A stretch of DNA of 64,000 nucleotides from Pelagivirga sediminicola (GTDB lineage: Bacteria; Pseudomonadota; Alphaproteobacteria; Rhodobacterales; Rhodobacteraceae). Location of the stretch: contig NZ_QCYH01000001.1 of assembly GCF_003072125.1 (NCBI RefSeq), positions 1 to 64,000 on the forward strand, read 5' to 3'. The notes beneath the pieces are model-generated. The model had not been told where the DNA came from, did no database searches, and saw only the letters and a program-made list of their open reading frames with translations. This document shows positions 45,371 to 55,417 of this stretch, piece after piece (the stretch's first letter is position 1; the number at the start of each line of letters is the position of its first letter). The translations under genes and the position numbers were made by a program.

Positions 45371-46498
45371 ATGTCGCTGAACCCCATCCGCCCCTGGCGC
45401 AATATCGAGCGCCGCCAGAGCCGCCAGATCCATGTCGGCAGCGTTCCGGTGGGCGGCGGCGCGCCGATCTCGGTGCAGACGATGACGAACACCGCGACGA
45501 CCGACATCGCCGGAACCATCGCGCAGATTCAGGCCGCGGCAGAGGCGGGCGCCGACATCGTGCGCGTTTCGGTCCCGGACGAGGCATCCTCCAGGGCGCT
45601 GCGCGAGATCGTCCGCGAAAGCCCCGTGCCGTTGGTCGCGGACATCCATTTCCACTACAAGCGCGGCATCGAGGCCGCCGAGGCGGGCGCCGCCTGCCTG
45701 CGGATCAACCCCGGCAATATCGGCAGCCCGGACCGCGTGCGCGACGTGATCCAGGCGGCGCGCGACCACGGCTGCTCGATCCGTATCGGTGTCAACGCAG
45801 GCAGTCTGGAACGGCATCTTCTGGAAAAATACGGCGAGCCGTGCCCCGACGCGATGGTCGAATCCGGGCTGGAGCATATCCGCATCCTGCAGGACAATGA
45901 TTTTCACGAGTTCAAGATCAGCGTGAAGGCATCGGACGTCTTCATGGCCGCCGCCGCTTATCAGCAACTGGCCGAGGCGACCGACGCGCCGATCCATCTG
46001 GGCATCACCGAGGCGGGCGGGCTGGTCAGCGGCACGGTGAAATCGGCCATCGGCATGGGCAATCTGCTGTGGGCCGGGATCGGCGACACGATCCGCGTCA
46101 GCCTGAGCGCGGATCCGGTCGAGGAGGTCAAGATGGGCTTCGAGATCCTGAAATCGCTGGGCCTTCGTCACCGGGGCGTCAACATCATCAGCTGTCCCAG
46201 CTGCGCGCGGCAGGGTTTTGACGTGATCAAGACGGTCGAGGCGCTGGAGCAGCGGCTGGACCATATCAAGACGCCGATGAGCCTTTCGATCATCGGCTGC
46301 GTGGTGAACGGGCCGGGCGAGGCGCTGATGACGGATGTCGGGTTCACCGGCGGCGGCGCGGGGTCCGGCATGGTCTATCTTGCGGGCAAGCAAAGCCACA
46401 AGCTGAGCAATGAGCAGATGATCGACCATATCGTCGAGCAGGTCGAAAAGCGCGCGGCGCAGATCGACGCCGAGGCCGCGCAGGAAGCCGCGGAGTAG
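45371..46498 (+). CDS. ispG: 4-hydroxy-3-methylbut-2-en-1-yl diphosphate synthase
   Basis: The protein has 375 residues. It reduces methylerythritol cyclodiphosphate to HMBPP in the isoprenoid (MEP) pathway using a [4Fe-4S] cluster. The N-terminal TIM barrel contains [12 protein letters not shown] and [15 protein letters not shown]; the cluster ligands are in [11 protein letters not shown] near 274-284 and [12 protein letters not shown] near 309-320. The ATG at 45371 has AGGAAGGA upstream, preferred over one at 45344. The gene follows the RodZ-like gene by 77 bp, in the same direction, and is probably cotranscribed with it. Confidence 0.95.
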   Translation: MSLNPIRPWRNIERRQSRQIHVGSVPVGGGAPISVQTMTNTATTDIAGTIAQIQAAAEAGADIVRVSVPDEASSRALREIVRESPVPLVADIHFHYKRGIEAAEAGAACLRINPGNIGSPDRVRDVIQAARDHGCSIRIGVNAGSLERHLLEKYGEPCPDAMVESGLEHIRILQDNDFHEFKISVKASDVFMAAAAYQQLAEATDAPIHLGITEAGGLVSGTVKSAIGMGNLLWAGIGDTIRVSLSADPVEEVKMGFEILKSLGLRHRGVNIISCPSCARQGFDVIKTVEALEQRLDHIKTPMSLSIIGCVVNGPGEALMTDVGFTGGGAGSGMVYLAGKQSHKLSNEQMIDHIVEQVEKRAAQIDAEAAQEAAE

Positions 46499-46528
46499 TG
46501 CCGCCTCGATGCGGGACGGCGCGCGGTA

Positions 46529-47305
46529 TCAGTCGCGGATGTCGGCGACGATTTCCTGCATCCCTTCCAGCGGGACATAACCGCGCAGGATCTGGTCCTG
46601 CATGATGAAGGACGGCGTGCCCGTTATCTGCAGCGTCTCGCCCAGCTGGCGGTTGGCCGCGATCACGTCGCTGACGGCGTCGCTGTCCATCTGCGCGATG
46701 ATCTTCTCCGCGTCCAGCTCCAGCGTCTCGGCCAGCCCGCGCAAGCCGTCAACGGACATGTCGCCCTTGAAGGTCATCATCGCATCATGCAGCGTTTTAT
46801 ACGGCTCATCGCCCAGCTCCTGCTGCGCGGCGATGGCAAAGCGTGCGGCGATCACCGATTGCTCGCCCAGGATCGGGAATTCCTTGATGATGACGCGGAT
46901 ATTGCCGTCGCTCTCGATCAGCTCCTCGACCTCGGGAAAGGCGCGGCGGCAATAGCCGCAGCGGTAATCCATGAATTCCACGATGGTGACGTCGCCATCC
47001 AGATTGCCGCCGACCCAGGACTGGCCATCGTTGAAGATCGCCTCGGAATTGGCGGCGATCAGCTCGCCGTCATTGGCAGTTTGCGCTTCCTGCTGGCGCT
47101 GCTCCATGACGGCGGCGGCCTCGAAGATGACTTCGGGATTTTCCAGCAGATAGGCGCGCACCCGTTCGCCGAAGGCCGCATCCTGTGCCTCGCTGTATTC
47201 GGGCGCGGGCGGGGGCGGCGGCGCAGTGTTGGGCGTGACCCATGCGGTCAGCGCGGCGCCTGCGACGATGACGCCGACTCCGGTCAGGATGGCGGTGCGG
47301 TTCAT
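46529..47305 (-). CDS. DsbA-family thioredoxin-fold protein
   Basis: The protein has 258 residues. It opens with a signal or anchor helix (MNRTAILTGVGVIVAGAALT), then a Pro-rich linker and a helical ~60-residue N-terminal domain. The thioredoxin fold carries EFMDYRCGYCRRAFPEVEEL, with the CGYC redox pair near 116-119, and the cis-Pro loop TGTPSFIMQ near 227. It is predicted to act in the periplasm as a disulfide oxidase or isomerase, like the ScsC/BdbD-type DsbA relatives. It follows the M48 protease gene after 29 bp, in the same direction. Confidence 0.9.
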   Translation of the reverse strand: MNRTAILTGVGVIVAGAALTAWVTPNTAPPPPPAPEYSEAQDAAFGERVRAYLLENPEVIFEAAAVMEQRQQEAQTANDGELIAANSEAIFNDGQSWVGGNLDGDVTIVEFMDYRCGYCRRAFPEVEELIESDGNIRVIIKEFPILGEQSVIAARFAIAAQQELGDEPYKTLHDAMMTFKGDMSVDGLRGLAETLELDAEKIIAQMDSDAVSDVIAANRQLGETLQITGTPSFIMQDQILRGYVPLEGMQEIVADIRD

Positions 47306-47334
47306 CTGGATAACTCCGTTCTGTCAGGGCCCGC

Positions 47335-48669
47335 TCATTTGCGGGCGGCTTTGGCGGCAGAAAGCACATCTTGGGCGCGTTGCCAACCACCCGACCCGTT
47401 CGGCAACAGGCCGGACGCGCGCTGTGCGTGGATTTCCGCGTCCTCCAGACGCCCGATCATCGCATAGCGCTCGGCCGTGACGAGCGAGGCCATGCCGTTC
47501 TGCCCGGACTTGGCATAGGCCACGGCCAGATCGCGCATGACGCGCGCATCGCGCCCGTCGCGGGCGCGCGCTTTTTCCAGTATGCTCAGCGCCTTGCCGA
47601 ACTGGCCCTGCGCGACCAGCGCGCGCCCGTAGGAGCCCAGGATCAGCGGATGATCGGGCGCCGCGCGGGCGGCGCGGGCATAGGCATTGGTGGCCGCATC
47701 GAACTGCCGGCTCTCCATCAGGATCTGGCCGTGCAGTTCGTGATAAAAGGGATCGTCGGGGCGCAGGGCGATGGCGCGGTCCATCTCGGCCAGCGCCTTG
47801 TTGAGGTTGGACTGGCGGTGCCAGGCGATCGCCGCGCGCATATGCCCCACATCGGCAAAGCCCGACTCCCCCGCGCGCGACAGCGTCCATTTGCTATCGC
47901 GCGTGAACGCCGACAGCTTGCCCTTGGCGCGCGCGAACCAGTAAAGATCGGCGTTGCCCGGCGCGTTCTTGCCCGCGTAGGCGGCGGCCTGCCGCTTGAG
48001 CACGCGCACCCGGTCGGCCGACAGCGGATGCGTGCGCGCATAGGGATCCTGCCGCGCGGCCGAGAGCGCCTCTTGCCCGCGAAAGATGTCCATGACCGCC
48101 ACCGCGCCGCCCGGATCGCGCCCGGCGCGCGCCATATAGGCCACCCCCGCGCTGTCGGCGCTGCTTTCCTCGGCGCGGGTATGGGCAAAAAACATCCGCT
48201 GCGCGCTGCCTTGGGCGCCAAGCGCGATGCCCGCCGCCGCCTGCGCATTGCCGGACGCCGCGCCCGCGGCCGCGGCCAGCGCAAGGCCCAGCCCCGCGGC
48301 CGTGCGCGCGTTGCGCATGTTCTGCGGGCGGCGCACCAGATGGCCGTTGGCGATATGCGCGGCCTCATGCGCGATCACCGATTGCAGCATTTGCGGCGTC
48401 TCCATCTTCAGCAGAAGGCCCGAATGGATGAAGATCGTATCGCGGTCCACGACGAAGGCGTTCAGCGTCCGGTCGTCGATCACCAGCACGTTCATGCGCG
48501 ACGCGCTCAGGCCCGCCTGTTGCAGGATCGGCTCGGCCAGCTCCATCAGCGCATATTCGATATCCGGATCGCGCAGCAGCGACAGCGCGCGCGCAGGCTG
48601 CGCCCCGATCAGCGTGACCAGCGAGGCAATCATGAGCAGGCGGGTCACGATGAGACGGGCAGGGCGCAT
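47335..48669 (-). CDS. M48-family periplasmic metalloprotease with TPR repeats (BepA-like)
   Basis: The protein has 444 residues. The N-terminal signal peptide ends near ARA (28). The M48 peptidase domain has SVIAHEAAHIANGHLV with HEAAH near 100-104, and the third ligand candidate is in AEESSADSAGVAYMARAG. The C-terminal half is a TPR-like repeat region (for example HRQSNLNKALAEMDRAIAL and YHELHGQILMESRQFDAATNAYARA). BepA-type proteins assemble or degrade outer-membrane proteins such as LptD. It is divergent from the amidase gene and probably forms an operon with the DsbA-like gene. Confidence 0.9.
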   Translation of the reverse strand: MRPARLIVTRLLMIASLVTLIGAQPARALSLLRDPDIEYALMELAEPILQQAGLSASRMNVLVIDDRTLNAFVVDRDTIFIHSGLLLKMETPQMLQSVIAHEAAHIANGHLVRRPQNMRNARTAAGLGLALAAAAGAASGNAQAAAGIALGAQGSAQRMFFAHTRAEESSADSAGVAYMARAGRDPGGAVAVMDIFRGQEALSAARQDPYARTHPLSADRVRVLKRQAAAYAGKNAPGNADLYWFARAKGKLSAFTRDSKWTLSRAGESGFADVGHMRAAIAWHRQSNLNKALAEMDRAIALRPDDPFYHELHGQILMESRQFDAATNAYARAARAAPDHPLILGSYGRALVAQGQFGKALSILEKARARDGRDARVMRDLAVAYAKSGQNGMASLVTAERYAMIGRLEDAEIHAQRASGLLPNGSGGWQRAQDVLSAAKAARK

Positions 48670-48868
48670 GGGCGGGCCTTTCGCGAGTGGCAGGGATAGA
48701 TGCGGCGTCAGTGTAAGGACAAAGCGCGGCAGGCATCAAGCGGCGCCGGCCGCCGCCCGCGTTTTCGTGATCTGGCGGCGGGAAGGGCGGGACAGTGGCG
48801 CCGCGCGCTGTTATGATCGCGCGCAACGAAACTGCCGGGAAGCCGGCCAAGATTTTGGATCGAGCAGA

Positions 48869-50095
48869 ATGTTGAGATGGACGATCGCGCTGATCGCCGC
48901 GCTGGTCGCGGGCGGTGCAAGCGCACAGGAGGGCGGCTTTGGCAGCCTCGCCCGGCTGAACCCCGAGGCAAGCGCCATTACCGCCCAGCGAGGCGAGGTG
49001 CAGATCCGCCTTTCGCTCAGCCAGGGGGTGCCGTTCCGCATCTTCACGCTGGACGCGCCCGAGCGGCTGGTCGTCGATTTCCGCGAGGTGGACTGGGTCG
49101 GCACGCTGGGGCCGGAACTGGTGCAGACGAAACTGGTGCGCACGGCGCGCGTCGGCGGATTCCGGCCCGGCTGGTCGCGCATGGTGCTGGAACTGGCGGG
49201 GCCCTTCGCGCTGGCCCATGCGGTGCTGAATACGGGTGCCGAGGATGGCAGCGCCGATCTGGTGCTGACGCTCGCGCATACCTCGGCCGAGGATTTCGCC
49301 GCAGGCGCGGGCGTGCCGCCGGCGCAGCCAGGTTGGGATCTGCCTAACCCGGCGGATGTGGCGCCCGCAGATGCGCCGCGCGGCGAGGGCGGGCCGCTGG
49401 TGGTGGTGCTGGACCCCGGCCATGGCGGCATCGATCCCGGCGCGGATGCGGGCGGCACGCTGGAGAAGGATCTGATGCTGGGTTTTGCGCGCGAGTTGAA
49501 GGAGGCGCTGCTGCGCGCGGGCAACACCCGGGTGGTGATGACACGCGAGGACGACAGCTTTGTCTCGCTGGAGCGGCGGGTCAGCATCGCGCACGGCGCG
49601 CGCGCCGATCTTTTCCTGTCGCTGCACGCGGATTCGCTGGGCGAGGGAATGGCGCGCGGCGCCACGATCTACAAGCTGGGCGCCGATGCCAGCGACGCCG
49701 CCAGCGCCGCGCTGGCCGAGCGGCACAACCGCGCCGACATGCTGGCCGGGGTCGATCTGTCGGGCACCGACGATGTCGTCGCGGACGTGTTGATGGATCT
49801 TGCCCGCATGGAGACGCAGCCGCGCGCGGACCTCATGGCGCGCGCGCTGGTGGTGGCGCTGAAGGATGCCGGGCTGCCGGTCAATTCGCGCCCCTTGCGC
49901 AGCGCCAGCTTTTCGGTGCTGAAATCGCCGGACATCCCGTCGATCCTGCTGGAGCTGGGGTTTTTGTCCAATGGCCGCGACCTGGACAACCTGACCGATC
50001 CCGAATGGCGCGCGGGCATGGCGCAGGCGATTGCCGATGCGGTCGGCGCCTGGACCATCGCCGATGCGGCCAATGCGCGGCTGGTGCGGCAGTGA
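48869..50095 (+). CDS. amiC: N-acetylmuramoyl-L-alanine amidase (AmiC-like)
   Basis: The protein has 408 residues. A signal peptide (MLRWTIALIAALVAGGASA) precedes an AMIN domain (about 40-140, with RIFTLDAPERLVVDF) that targets peptidoglycan or the septum. The amidase_3 catalytic domain follows: VVVLDPGHGGIDPGA with the first zinc ligand near 184, LFLSLHADSLGE near 249 and ILLELGFLSNGRDL near 359 with the catalytic Glu. It cleaves peptide stems from glycan strands at division. The gene lies 107 bp before the PBP1A gene and in the same direction, so the two may be cotranscribed. Confidence 0.9.
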   Translation: MLRWTIALIAALVAGGASAQEGGFGSLARLNPEASAITAQRGEVQIRLSLSQGVPFRIFTLDAPERLVVDFREVDWVGTLGPELVQTKLVRTARVGGFRPGWSRMVLELAGPFALAHAVLNTGAEDGSADLVLTLAHTSAEDFAAGAGVPPAQPGWDLPNPADVAPADAPRGEGGPLVVVLDPGHGGIDPGADAGGTLEKDLMLGFARELKEALLRAGNTRVVMTREDDSFVSLERRVSIAHGARADLFLSLHADSLGEGMARGATIYKLGADASDAASAALAERHNRADMLAGVDLSGTDDVVADVLMDLARMETQPRADLMARALVVALKDAGLPVNSRPLRSASFSVLKSPDIPSILLELGFLSNGRDLDNLTDPEWRAGMAQAIADAVGAWTIADAANARLVRQ

Positions 50096-50202
50096 TCGCG
50101 GCCCCGCGTGGGCGGATACCGGCGCAGCGCTGGCGCGCTTGTGTTTTGACGGCAGGCGCGCGGGTGCATATATGACGCGTAGAACCAAAAAGGCGGGCGT
50201 GC

Positions 50203-52719
50203 GTGCTTAGATTCATACTGACGTTCTTCGGGTCGATCTTCAGCCTGATCACCATGGGGGTAATGGTCGTCGCGCTCAGCATCGGCGCGATCTTCTACAT
50301 CTATGGACGCGACCTGCCCAGCCATCAGAGCCTGGCCAATTACACCCCGCCCACGATCAGCCGCATCTATTCGGGCGAGGGGCGGATCATCGACGAATTC
50401 AGCCGCGAGCGCCGCCTGTTCACCCCCGCCGAGGATATTCCCCAGCTGGTGAAGGAAGCGTTCATTTCGGCCGAGGACAAGAATTTCTATACCCATGGCG
50501 GCTATGACGCGCGCGGCATCGCCGCGGCCGTGATCGAGGCGGTCAAGACGCGCGGCGCGCGGGTGCGCGGCGCATCGACCATTCCCCAGCAGGTGGTCAA
50601 GAACTTCCTTCTGTCCGGCGATCGCAAGATCGAGCGCAAGATCAAGGAAATCATACTCGCCACCCGCATCGAGGAGGCGCTGAGCAAGGAAAAGATCCTG
50701 GAGCTGTATCTGAACGAGATCTTCCTTGGTCAGAACAGCTATGGCGTGGCCGCCGCCGCGCAGACCTATTTCAACAAGCCCCTGCGCGATCTGGCCCCCC
50801 ACGAGGTCGCCGTCCTGGCATCCCTTCCCGCCGAGCCGAGCAATTTTCACCCCGTGCGCAACCGCGAGAGGCTGCTGGCGCGGCGCAACTACGTGCTGCG
50901 CGAGATGCAGCAGAACGGCTATATCACCAAGGCGGTCTATGACGCAGAGATCGCGCAGCCTTTGCGCAGCGTCCAGAACGGCGATTTCGAGCCGTTCTCG
51001 GCCGATCTGCCGCCGCGCGACTATTTCACCGATGAAATCCGCCGCCAGCTGAGCCGCGATTTCGGCGAAGGCGAGTTCTTTTCGGGCGGCTTCAGCGTGC
51101 GCGCAACGGTCGATCCCGAAATGCAGGAGGAGGCGGCGATCGCCCTGCAAGGCAAGCTGGAGCAGTATGACCGCAACCTTGGCCGCTGGCGCGGGACCGG
51201 CAAGACGCTGCCCCCAGAGGCGCTGGAGAGCGAGGAGGCATGGCGCGCGGCACTGGCCGACATCAGCGTCGCGCGCGATATCGATCTGGAAAGCCACTGG
51301 TTTCCGGCCGTCATCCTTGGCATCGAGGACCAGCAGATGCGCATCGGGATCGAAAGCGTGCCGATCTCCGAGGCCGAGCCGCAGGTGATCCCGCGCGACG
51401 ATATCGCGTGGCTGCCGAAGAATTTTCAGGAAACCTTCAAGGTCGGGCAGGTGGTGCATGTGCGCCGCATGACCAAGGACGGCGAATTCATCCGCTGGAC
51501 CCTGCGCCAGGTGCCGCAGGTGCAGGGCGGCTTCATGGCGATGGACGTGAACACGGGCCGCGTTCTGGCCATGCAGGGCGGTTTTTCCTATCAGAACTCG
51601 GTGTTCAACCGCGCCACGCAGGCCAAGCGTCAGCCCGGCTCCAGCTTCAAACCGTTTGTCTATGCTGCCGCGCTGGACAGTGGCTACAGCCCCGCGACCA
51701 TCGTGGTCGACGCCCCGATCGAGGTGAACACGCCGCAGGGCTTGTGGCGCCCGCGCAACTCGTCCAATCGCTACTATGGCCCGACGCCGCTGCGCACGGG
51801 CATCGAGCAGTCGCGGAACCTGATGACTGTCCGCCTTGCGCAGGAGGTGGGCATGGATACCGTCGCCGCCTACGCCGAACGCTTTGGCGTTTATGACAAC
51901 ATGGGGCCGTATCTGGCCAACGCGCTGGGGTCCGAGGAATCGACCGTTTACAAGATGGTGGCCGCCTATGCGATGTTCGCCAATGGCGGCGAGCGGGTGG
52001 AGCCGACGTTGGTGGACCGGGTGCAGGACCGCTATGGCCGCACGGTCTACCGCCATGACGAGCGCACCTGCACCGATTGCGACGATCCGCGCATCGCGCC
52101 GGGCCGCGCCCCGCGCATCGTGTCCAACCGCGAGCGGGTGATCGACGCGATCACCGCTTATCAGCTGACCTCGATGATGCGCGGCGTGGTCGAGCGCGGC
52201 ACGGCGGCAGGCAACGTCAACCTGTCCGTGCCCGTCGCGGGCAAGACCGGCACCACCAACGATGCGCGCGATGTGTGGTTCATCGGCTTTACCAGCAATA
52301 TCGTCGCGGGCTGCTATATCGGCTATGACCAGCCGCGCAGCCTGGGGCGCAGCGCTTACGGCGCCGGCATGTGCGGTCCGGTCTTTACCCAGTTCATGCG
52401 CAAGGCGACGGCCAAATACGGCGGCGGCGAATTCGCGGTGCCCCCCGGCGGCCATTTCATCAAGATCGACCGGCGCACCGGCGCGCGTCTGCCCGATGAC
52501 GCCTCCGGCCCCAGCGTGGTGGCCGAGTATTTCCGCGATGGCGAGGATCCGATGTTTGGCCTGATGTTCGATGGCGGCTTTGCCATGGGCAACGATCTGG
52601 AGCTGTTCCGCGATGGCGAGGACGAGCAGATCCGCGACGTGACCACCTCCAGCGGGCGCACCGGGCAGGTGGGCGAAAAGGCGACGTTCGGCTCGATGTC
52701 CTCCGGCGGGCTCTACTGA
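50203..52719 (+). CDS. mrcA: Penicillin-binding protein 1A
   Basis: The protein has 838 residues, the usual length of bifunctional class A PBPs. The start is GTG at 50203, preceded by AAAAAGGCGGG. An N-terminal transmembrane helix comes first, then the glycosyltransferase domain with SAEDKNFYTHGGYDARGI (catalytic Glu near 90), GASTIPQQVVKN and ELYLNEIFLGQNSYGVA. The transpeptidase carries the SxxK motif QPGSSFKPFVYAAA near 477, SRNLMTVRLA and AGKTGTTNDARD near 677. It polymerises and crosslinks peptidoglycan in the periplasm. An OB-like insert lies near 300-440 (DDIAWLPKNFQETF), as in other PBP1A proteins. Confidence 0.95.
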   Translation: MLRFILTFFGSIFSLITMGVMVVALSIGAIFYIYGRDLPSHQSLANYTPPTISRIYSGEGRIIDEFSRERRLFTPAEDIPQLVKEAFISAEDKNFYTHGGYDARGIAAAVIEAVKTRGARVRGASTIPQQVVKNFLLSGDRKIERKIKEIILATRIEEALSKEKILELYLNEIFLGQNSYGVAAAAQTYFNKPLRDLAPHEVAVLASLPAEPSNFHPVRNRERLLARRNYVLREMQQNGYITKAVYDAEIAQPLRSVQNGDFEPFSADLPPRDYFTDEIRRQLSRDFGEGEFFSGGFSVRATVDPEMQEEAAIALQGKLEQYDRNLGRWRGTGKTLPPEALESEEAWRAALADISVARDIDLESHWFPAVILGIEDQQMRIGIESVPISEAEPQVIPRDDIAWLPKNFQETFKVGQVVHVRRMTKDGEFIRWTLRQVPQVQGGFMAMDVNTGRVLAMQGGFSYQNSVFNRATQAKRQPGSSFKPFVYAAALDSGYSPATIVVDAPIEVNTPQGLWRPRNSSNRYYGPTPLRTGIEQSRNLMTVRLAQEVGMDTVAAYAERFGVYDNMGPYLANALGSEESTVYKMVAAYAMFANGGERVEPTLVDRVQDRYGRTVYRHDERTCTDCDDPRIAPGRAPRIVSNRERVIDAITAYQLTSMMRGVVERGTAAGNVNLSVPVAGKTGTTNDARDVWFIGFTSNIVAGCYIGYDQPRSLGRSAYGAGMCGPVFTQFMRKATAKYGGGEFAVPPGGHFIKIDRRTGARLPDDASGPSVVAEYFRDGEDPMFGLMFDGGFAMGNDLELFRDGEDEQIRDVTTSSGRTGQVGEKATFGSMSSGGLY

Positions 52720-52800
52720 CAGGCGTCCGGGCGGGCGGCAGGCGCTTGCCCGCCGCCGCCCGCTGCGGTATCAGGCGCGCATCCCAGCAGGAAAACCCAT

Positions 52801-53925
52801 ATGCGCGCCGAAATACAGAACATCACTCAGCAGATTGAGACGTCGCTGGAGCTTTTGCGCCAGCGTCTGGGATGGGAGACCGCCCAGCACCGGCTGGAGG
52901 AGTTCAACGCGCGGGTCGAGGATCCGAACCTGTGGGATGATCCGGTCAAGGCGCAGAAACTGATGCGCGAGCGCCAGGCGCTGGTCGACGCGCTGGAGAC
53001 ACATGACGCGATCCAGGCCGAGCTTTCGGACAATATCGAGCTGATCGAAATGGGCGAGGCCGAGGATGACGCCGACATCGTCGCCGAGGCCGAAACCGCG
53101 CTGAAAGCGCTTGGCAAGCGCGCGGCCAAGAAGGAGCTGGAGGCGCTGCTGAACGGCGAGGCGGATGCCAACGACACGTTCCTTGAAATCCACGCCGGCG
53201 CGGGCGGCACCGAAAGCTGCGACTGGGCCGGGATGCTGGCGCGGATGTATGTCCGCTGGGCCGAGAAGCGCGGCTTTACCGTCGATCTTCAGGCCGAGCA
53301 ATCGGGCGACGAGGCCGGCATCAAATCGGCCACCTACAAGATCGCCGGGCACAACGCCTATGGCTGGCTCAAGTCCGAATCCGGCGTGCACCGCCTTGTG
53401 CGCATCAGCCCCTTCGATTCGGCGGCCAAGCGGCACACCTCCTTTTGCTCGGTCTGGGTCTATCCGGTGATCGACGACGATATCGATATCGAGGTGAACC
53501 CCGCCGATATCCGCATCGACACCTATCGCAGTTCCGGCGCGGGCGGGCAGCATGTGAACACCACCGACTCGGCCGTGCGGATCACGCACCATCCCACCGG
53601 GATCGTCGTGACAAGTTCCGAGAAATCGCAGCACCAGAACCGTGATATCGCCATGAAGGCGCTGAAATCGCGGCTTTATCAGTTGGAGCTGGACCGCCGC
53701 AACGCCGCCATCAACGAGGCGCATGACGCCAAGGGCGACGCAGGCTGGGGCAACCAGATCCGCAGCTACGTGTTGCAGCCCTACCAGATGGTCAAGGACC
53801 TGCGCACGCTGCACGAGACGTCCGACACCAAGGGCGTGCTGGACGGCGATCTGGACCCGTTCATGGCCGCGACGCTTGCCATGGATGTCAGCGGCAAGAG
53901 CCGGGCAGAGGCGCAGGGCGACTGA
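52801..53925 (+). CDS. prfB: Peptide chain release factor 2
   Basis: The protein has 374 residues. Motifs: the tripeptide-like anticodon SPF in [16 protein letters not shown] near 202-217 (RF2 type, for UGA and UAA) and the catalytic GGQ in [15 protein letters not shown] near 245-259. The N-terminal helical domain begins [19 protein letters not shown]. No frameshift site is present near codon 25, in line with other alphaproteobacteria: the frame is continuous. The gene ends 12 bp before a repeated motif shared with 61,014. Confidence 0.95.
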   Translation: MRAEIQNITQQIETSLELLRQRLGWETAQHRLEEFNARVEDPNLWDDPVKAQKLMRERQALVDALETHDAIQAELSDNIELIEMGEAEDDADIVAEAETALKALGKRAAKKELEALLNGEADANDTFLEIHAGAGGTESCDWAGMLARMYVRWAEKRGFTVDLQAEQSGDEAGIKSATYKIAGHNAYGWLKSESGVHRLVRISPFDSAAKRHTSFCSVWVYPVIDDDIDIEVNPADIRIDTYRSSGAGGQHVNTTDSAVRITHHPTGIVVTSSEKSQHQNRDIAMKALKSRLYQLELDRRNAAINEAHDAKGDAGWGNQIRSYVLQPYQMVKDLRTLHETSDTKGVLDGDLDPFMAATLAMDVSGKSRAEAQGD

Positions 53926-53936
53926 CCGGGCAAATT

Positions 53937-53960
53937 GAGTATTTTTCCCAAGATGAAGGC
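53937..53960 (+). repeat. Rhodobacterales-type intergenic motif, copy 1
   Basis: GAGTATTTTT-CCC-AAGATGAAGGC lies directly after prfB. A near-identical copy (GAGTATTTTGGCCAAGATG...) is at 61014-61037. The two differ only in a three-base core region. Here no strong hairpin precedes it, although a short GC stretch does. The function is unknown; it may be associated with transcription ends. Confidence 0.5.
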
Positions 53961-53969
53961 CCCCCCGCG

Positions 53970-54305
53970 CTACTTCAGCGGGTCGTGGCCCCAGTTCATC
54001 AGCGAATAGCGCCAGTCGGAATGTTCGGTGTCATTGTCCGGGCCGCCCTGGGCCAGGTGGCGCTTGATATAGCCGACGACCTTGGCCATGTGGTCCCATT
54101 GATCTTGGCTCAGATCATCCTTGTTCGTTCGCTTGATCCGGACGATGCGGCGGCCTGACGCGTGGCCGGTGGATTCGCCCTGATCGCTGTCTCCGACCGA
54201 TTTCGACGCATCGGTTTCCAGCCAATCCTCCAGCTCCTGCGGCGCCATGTTCACAAGATCGCGCCATTCGCGCCAGATCTCTTCCTGGGATTTGGACGAT
54301 GACAT
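53970..54305 (-). CDS. DUF3140 protein
   Basis: The protein has 111 residues, small and hydrophilic. Family features: [37 protein letters not shown] and [18 protein letters not shown], ending [11 protein letters not shown]3140 proteins may bind DNA, but no function is established. The ATG at 54305 follows AGGAATTG. It lies tail-to-tail with prfB and divergent from the DUF2189 gene, with 90 bp between the starts. Confidence 0.85.
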   Translation of the reverse strand: MSSSKSQEEIWREWRDLVNMAPQELEDWLETDASKSVGDSDQGESTGHASGRRIVRIKRTNKDDLSQDQWDHMAKVVGYIKRHLAQGGPDNDTEHSDWRYSLMNWGHDPLK

Positions 54306-54395
54306 GGGACAATTCCTTTCGTTATGGTGATGTCTTGCGGGGGTAACTGTACAGCTTGCCCAAAGTTTCACGGCGCGCATTGCAGGAGGGCAGGG

Positions 54396-55196
54396 ATGCA
54401 GGAGAGGGACGCAACCGCGCTGGAGGGCGCGCTGCCTGAAATGGGGGTGCCGGAACTGGGCACGCCCGATCTGGCGATGCTGCGCGAGGCGCTGCGCCGC
54501 GGCTGGCGCGACATGACGCGCGCGCCGGGATATGCGGTGGTCTTTGCCGGGGTTTACGTGGCGATCGGGTGGCTGATGGTCTGGGTCACGGTGGCGACGG
54601 GGCATACCTATTGGCTGACCTTCGCGGCCGTCAGTTTCCCGCTGATCGGGCCATTCGCGGCCGTGGGGCTTTACGAGGTCAGCAACCGGCTGGAGCAGCG
54701 GTTGCCGCTGACACCCGGCGCGATCTTCGGCGTCATCCGGCGACAGGGGCAGCGACAGCTGCCGTCGATCTGCGTCATCATCGTGATGGCGTTCCTGTTC
54801 TGGTTCTTCATCGCGCACATGATCTTTGCGCTGTTCATGGGCTTTTCGACGATGACGAATGTGTCCACGTCCTTTCAGATCTACCTGACGCCCGAAGGCA
54901 TGGGGATGCTGGTGGTGGGCAGCGTCGTCGGCGGGCTGTTCGCGCTGCTGATCTACATGATCACCGTGATCGCGCTGCCGCTGCTTCTGGACCGGGAGGT
55001 GGATTTCGTCACCGCGATGATCACCAGCTTTGGCGTGGTCATCGCGCATCCCGTGGTGATGCTGGGCTGGGCATTGTTCATCGCGGTGGCGACGTTTCTC
55101 GCGCTCTTACCGGGCTTCCTGGGCCTTTTCATCGTGCTGCCGCTGCTGGGCCACGCGACATGGCACCTCTACCGGCTGCTGTGCGAGGCGGGCTGA
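54396..55196 (+). CDS. DUF2189 integral membrane protein
   Basis: The protein has 266 residues from the ATG at 54396, chosen because GGAGGG lies 6 bases upstream. An in-frame ATG at 54324 would add a Cys-rich leader lacking a ribosome-binding site. The DUF2189 pattern is clear: [20 protein letters not shown], then about six hydrophobic helices with [20 protein letters not shown] between the second and third and [12 protein letters not shown] at the end. It is an inner-membrane protein of unknown function and common in Rhodobacterales. The gene converges with the small gene at 55202. Confidence 0.85.
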   Translation: MQERDATALEGALPEMGVPELGTPDLAMLREALRRGWRDMTRAPGYAVVFAGVYVAIGWLMVWVTVATGHTYWLTFAAVSFPLIGPFAAVGLYEVSNRLEQRLPLTPGAIFGVIRRQGQRQLPSICVIIVMAFLFWFFIAHMIFALFMGFSTMTNVSTSFQIYLTPEGMGMLVVGSVVGGLFALLIYMITVIALPLLLDREVDFVTAMITSFGVVIAHPVVMLGWALFIAVATFLALLPGFLGLFIVLPLLGHATWHLYRLLCEAG

Positions 55197-55201
55197 GCGC
55201 G

Positions 55202-55417
55202 CTATTCCTCGCGCCCGTGACGCACAAGGCGCCGGTGCAGATGCCGGGCCTGCGGCGCGCCGGCCTCCAGCGCAAAGACATAGGCGTGGGTCAGGTAAAA
55301 GCAGGACGCGTCCAGATCATTGGCGCAATCGGCGGCCTCGGTATAAAGCGCGATCAGCGCGGCCGGATCGGGACGCGCATGCGCATCCAGCATGCGGCTA
55401 TGCAGATCGCCGCTCAT
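55202..55417 (-). CDS. Small helical protein cotranscribed with the Rieske oxygenase
   Basis: This is a 71-residue protein (MSGDLHSRMLDAHARPD...) predicted to be helical, with one Cys pair region near ADCANDLDASCF. The ATG overlaps the oxygenase stop by 4 bases, so the two are coupled. Its size and place recall small helical companions of oxygenases, but I know no function. It ends in HGREE, 5 bp from the DUF2189 stop. Confidence 0.7.
   Translation of the reverse strand: MSGDLHSRMLDAHARPDPAALIALYTEAADCANDLDASCFYLTHAYVFALEAGAPQARHLHRRLVRHGREE

Noticed and set aside
49669..52455. Very long open frame (928 codons) on the minus strand opposite PBP1A
   Set aside because: It is a shadow of the GC-rich mrcA gene. 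The translation is rich in Arg, His and Gly and matches no family. Similar shadows lie opposite ilvI (58837-60753 plus), the ParB-like gene (9341-11026 plus) and the strawberry-notch gene.
52801..52900. Programmed frameshift in prfB
   Set aside because: I looked for an in-frame TGA after about 25 codons and the CTTTGAC slippery site. The frame is continuous.
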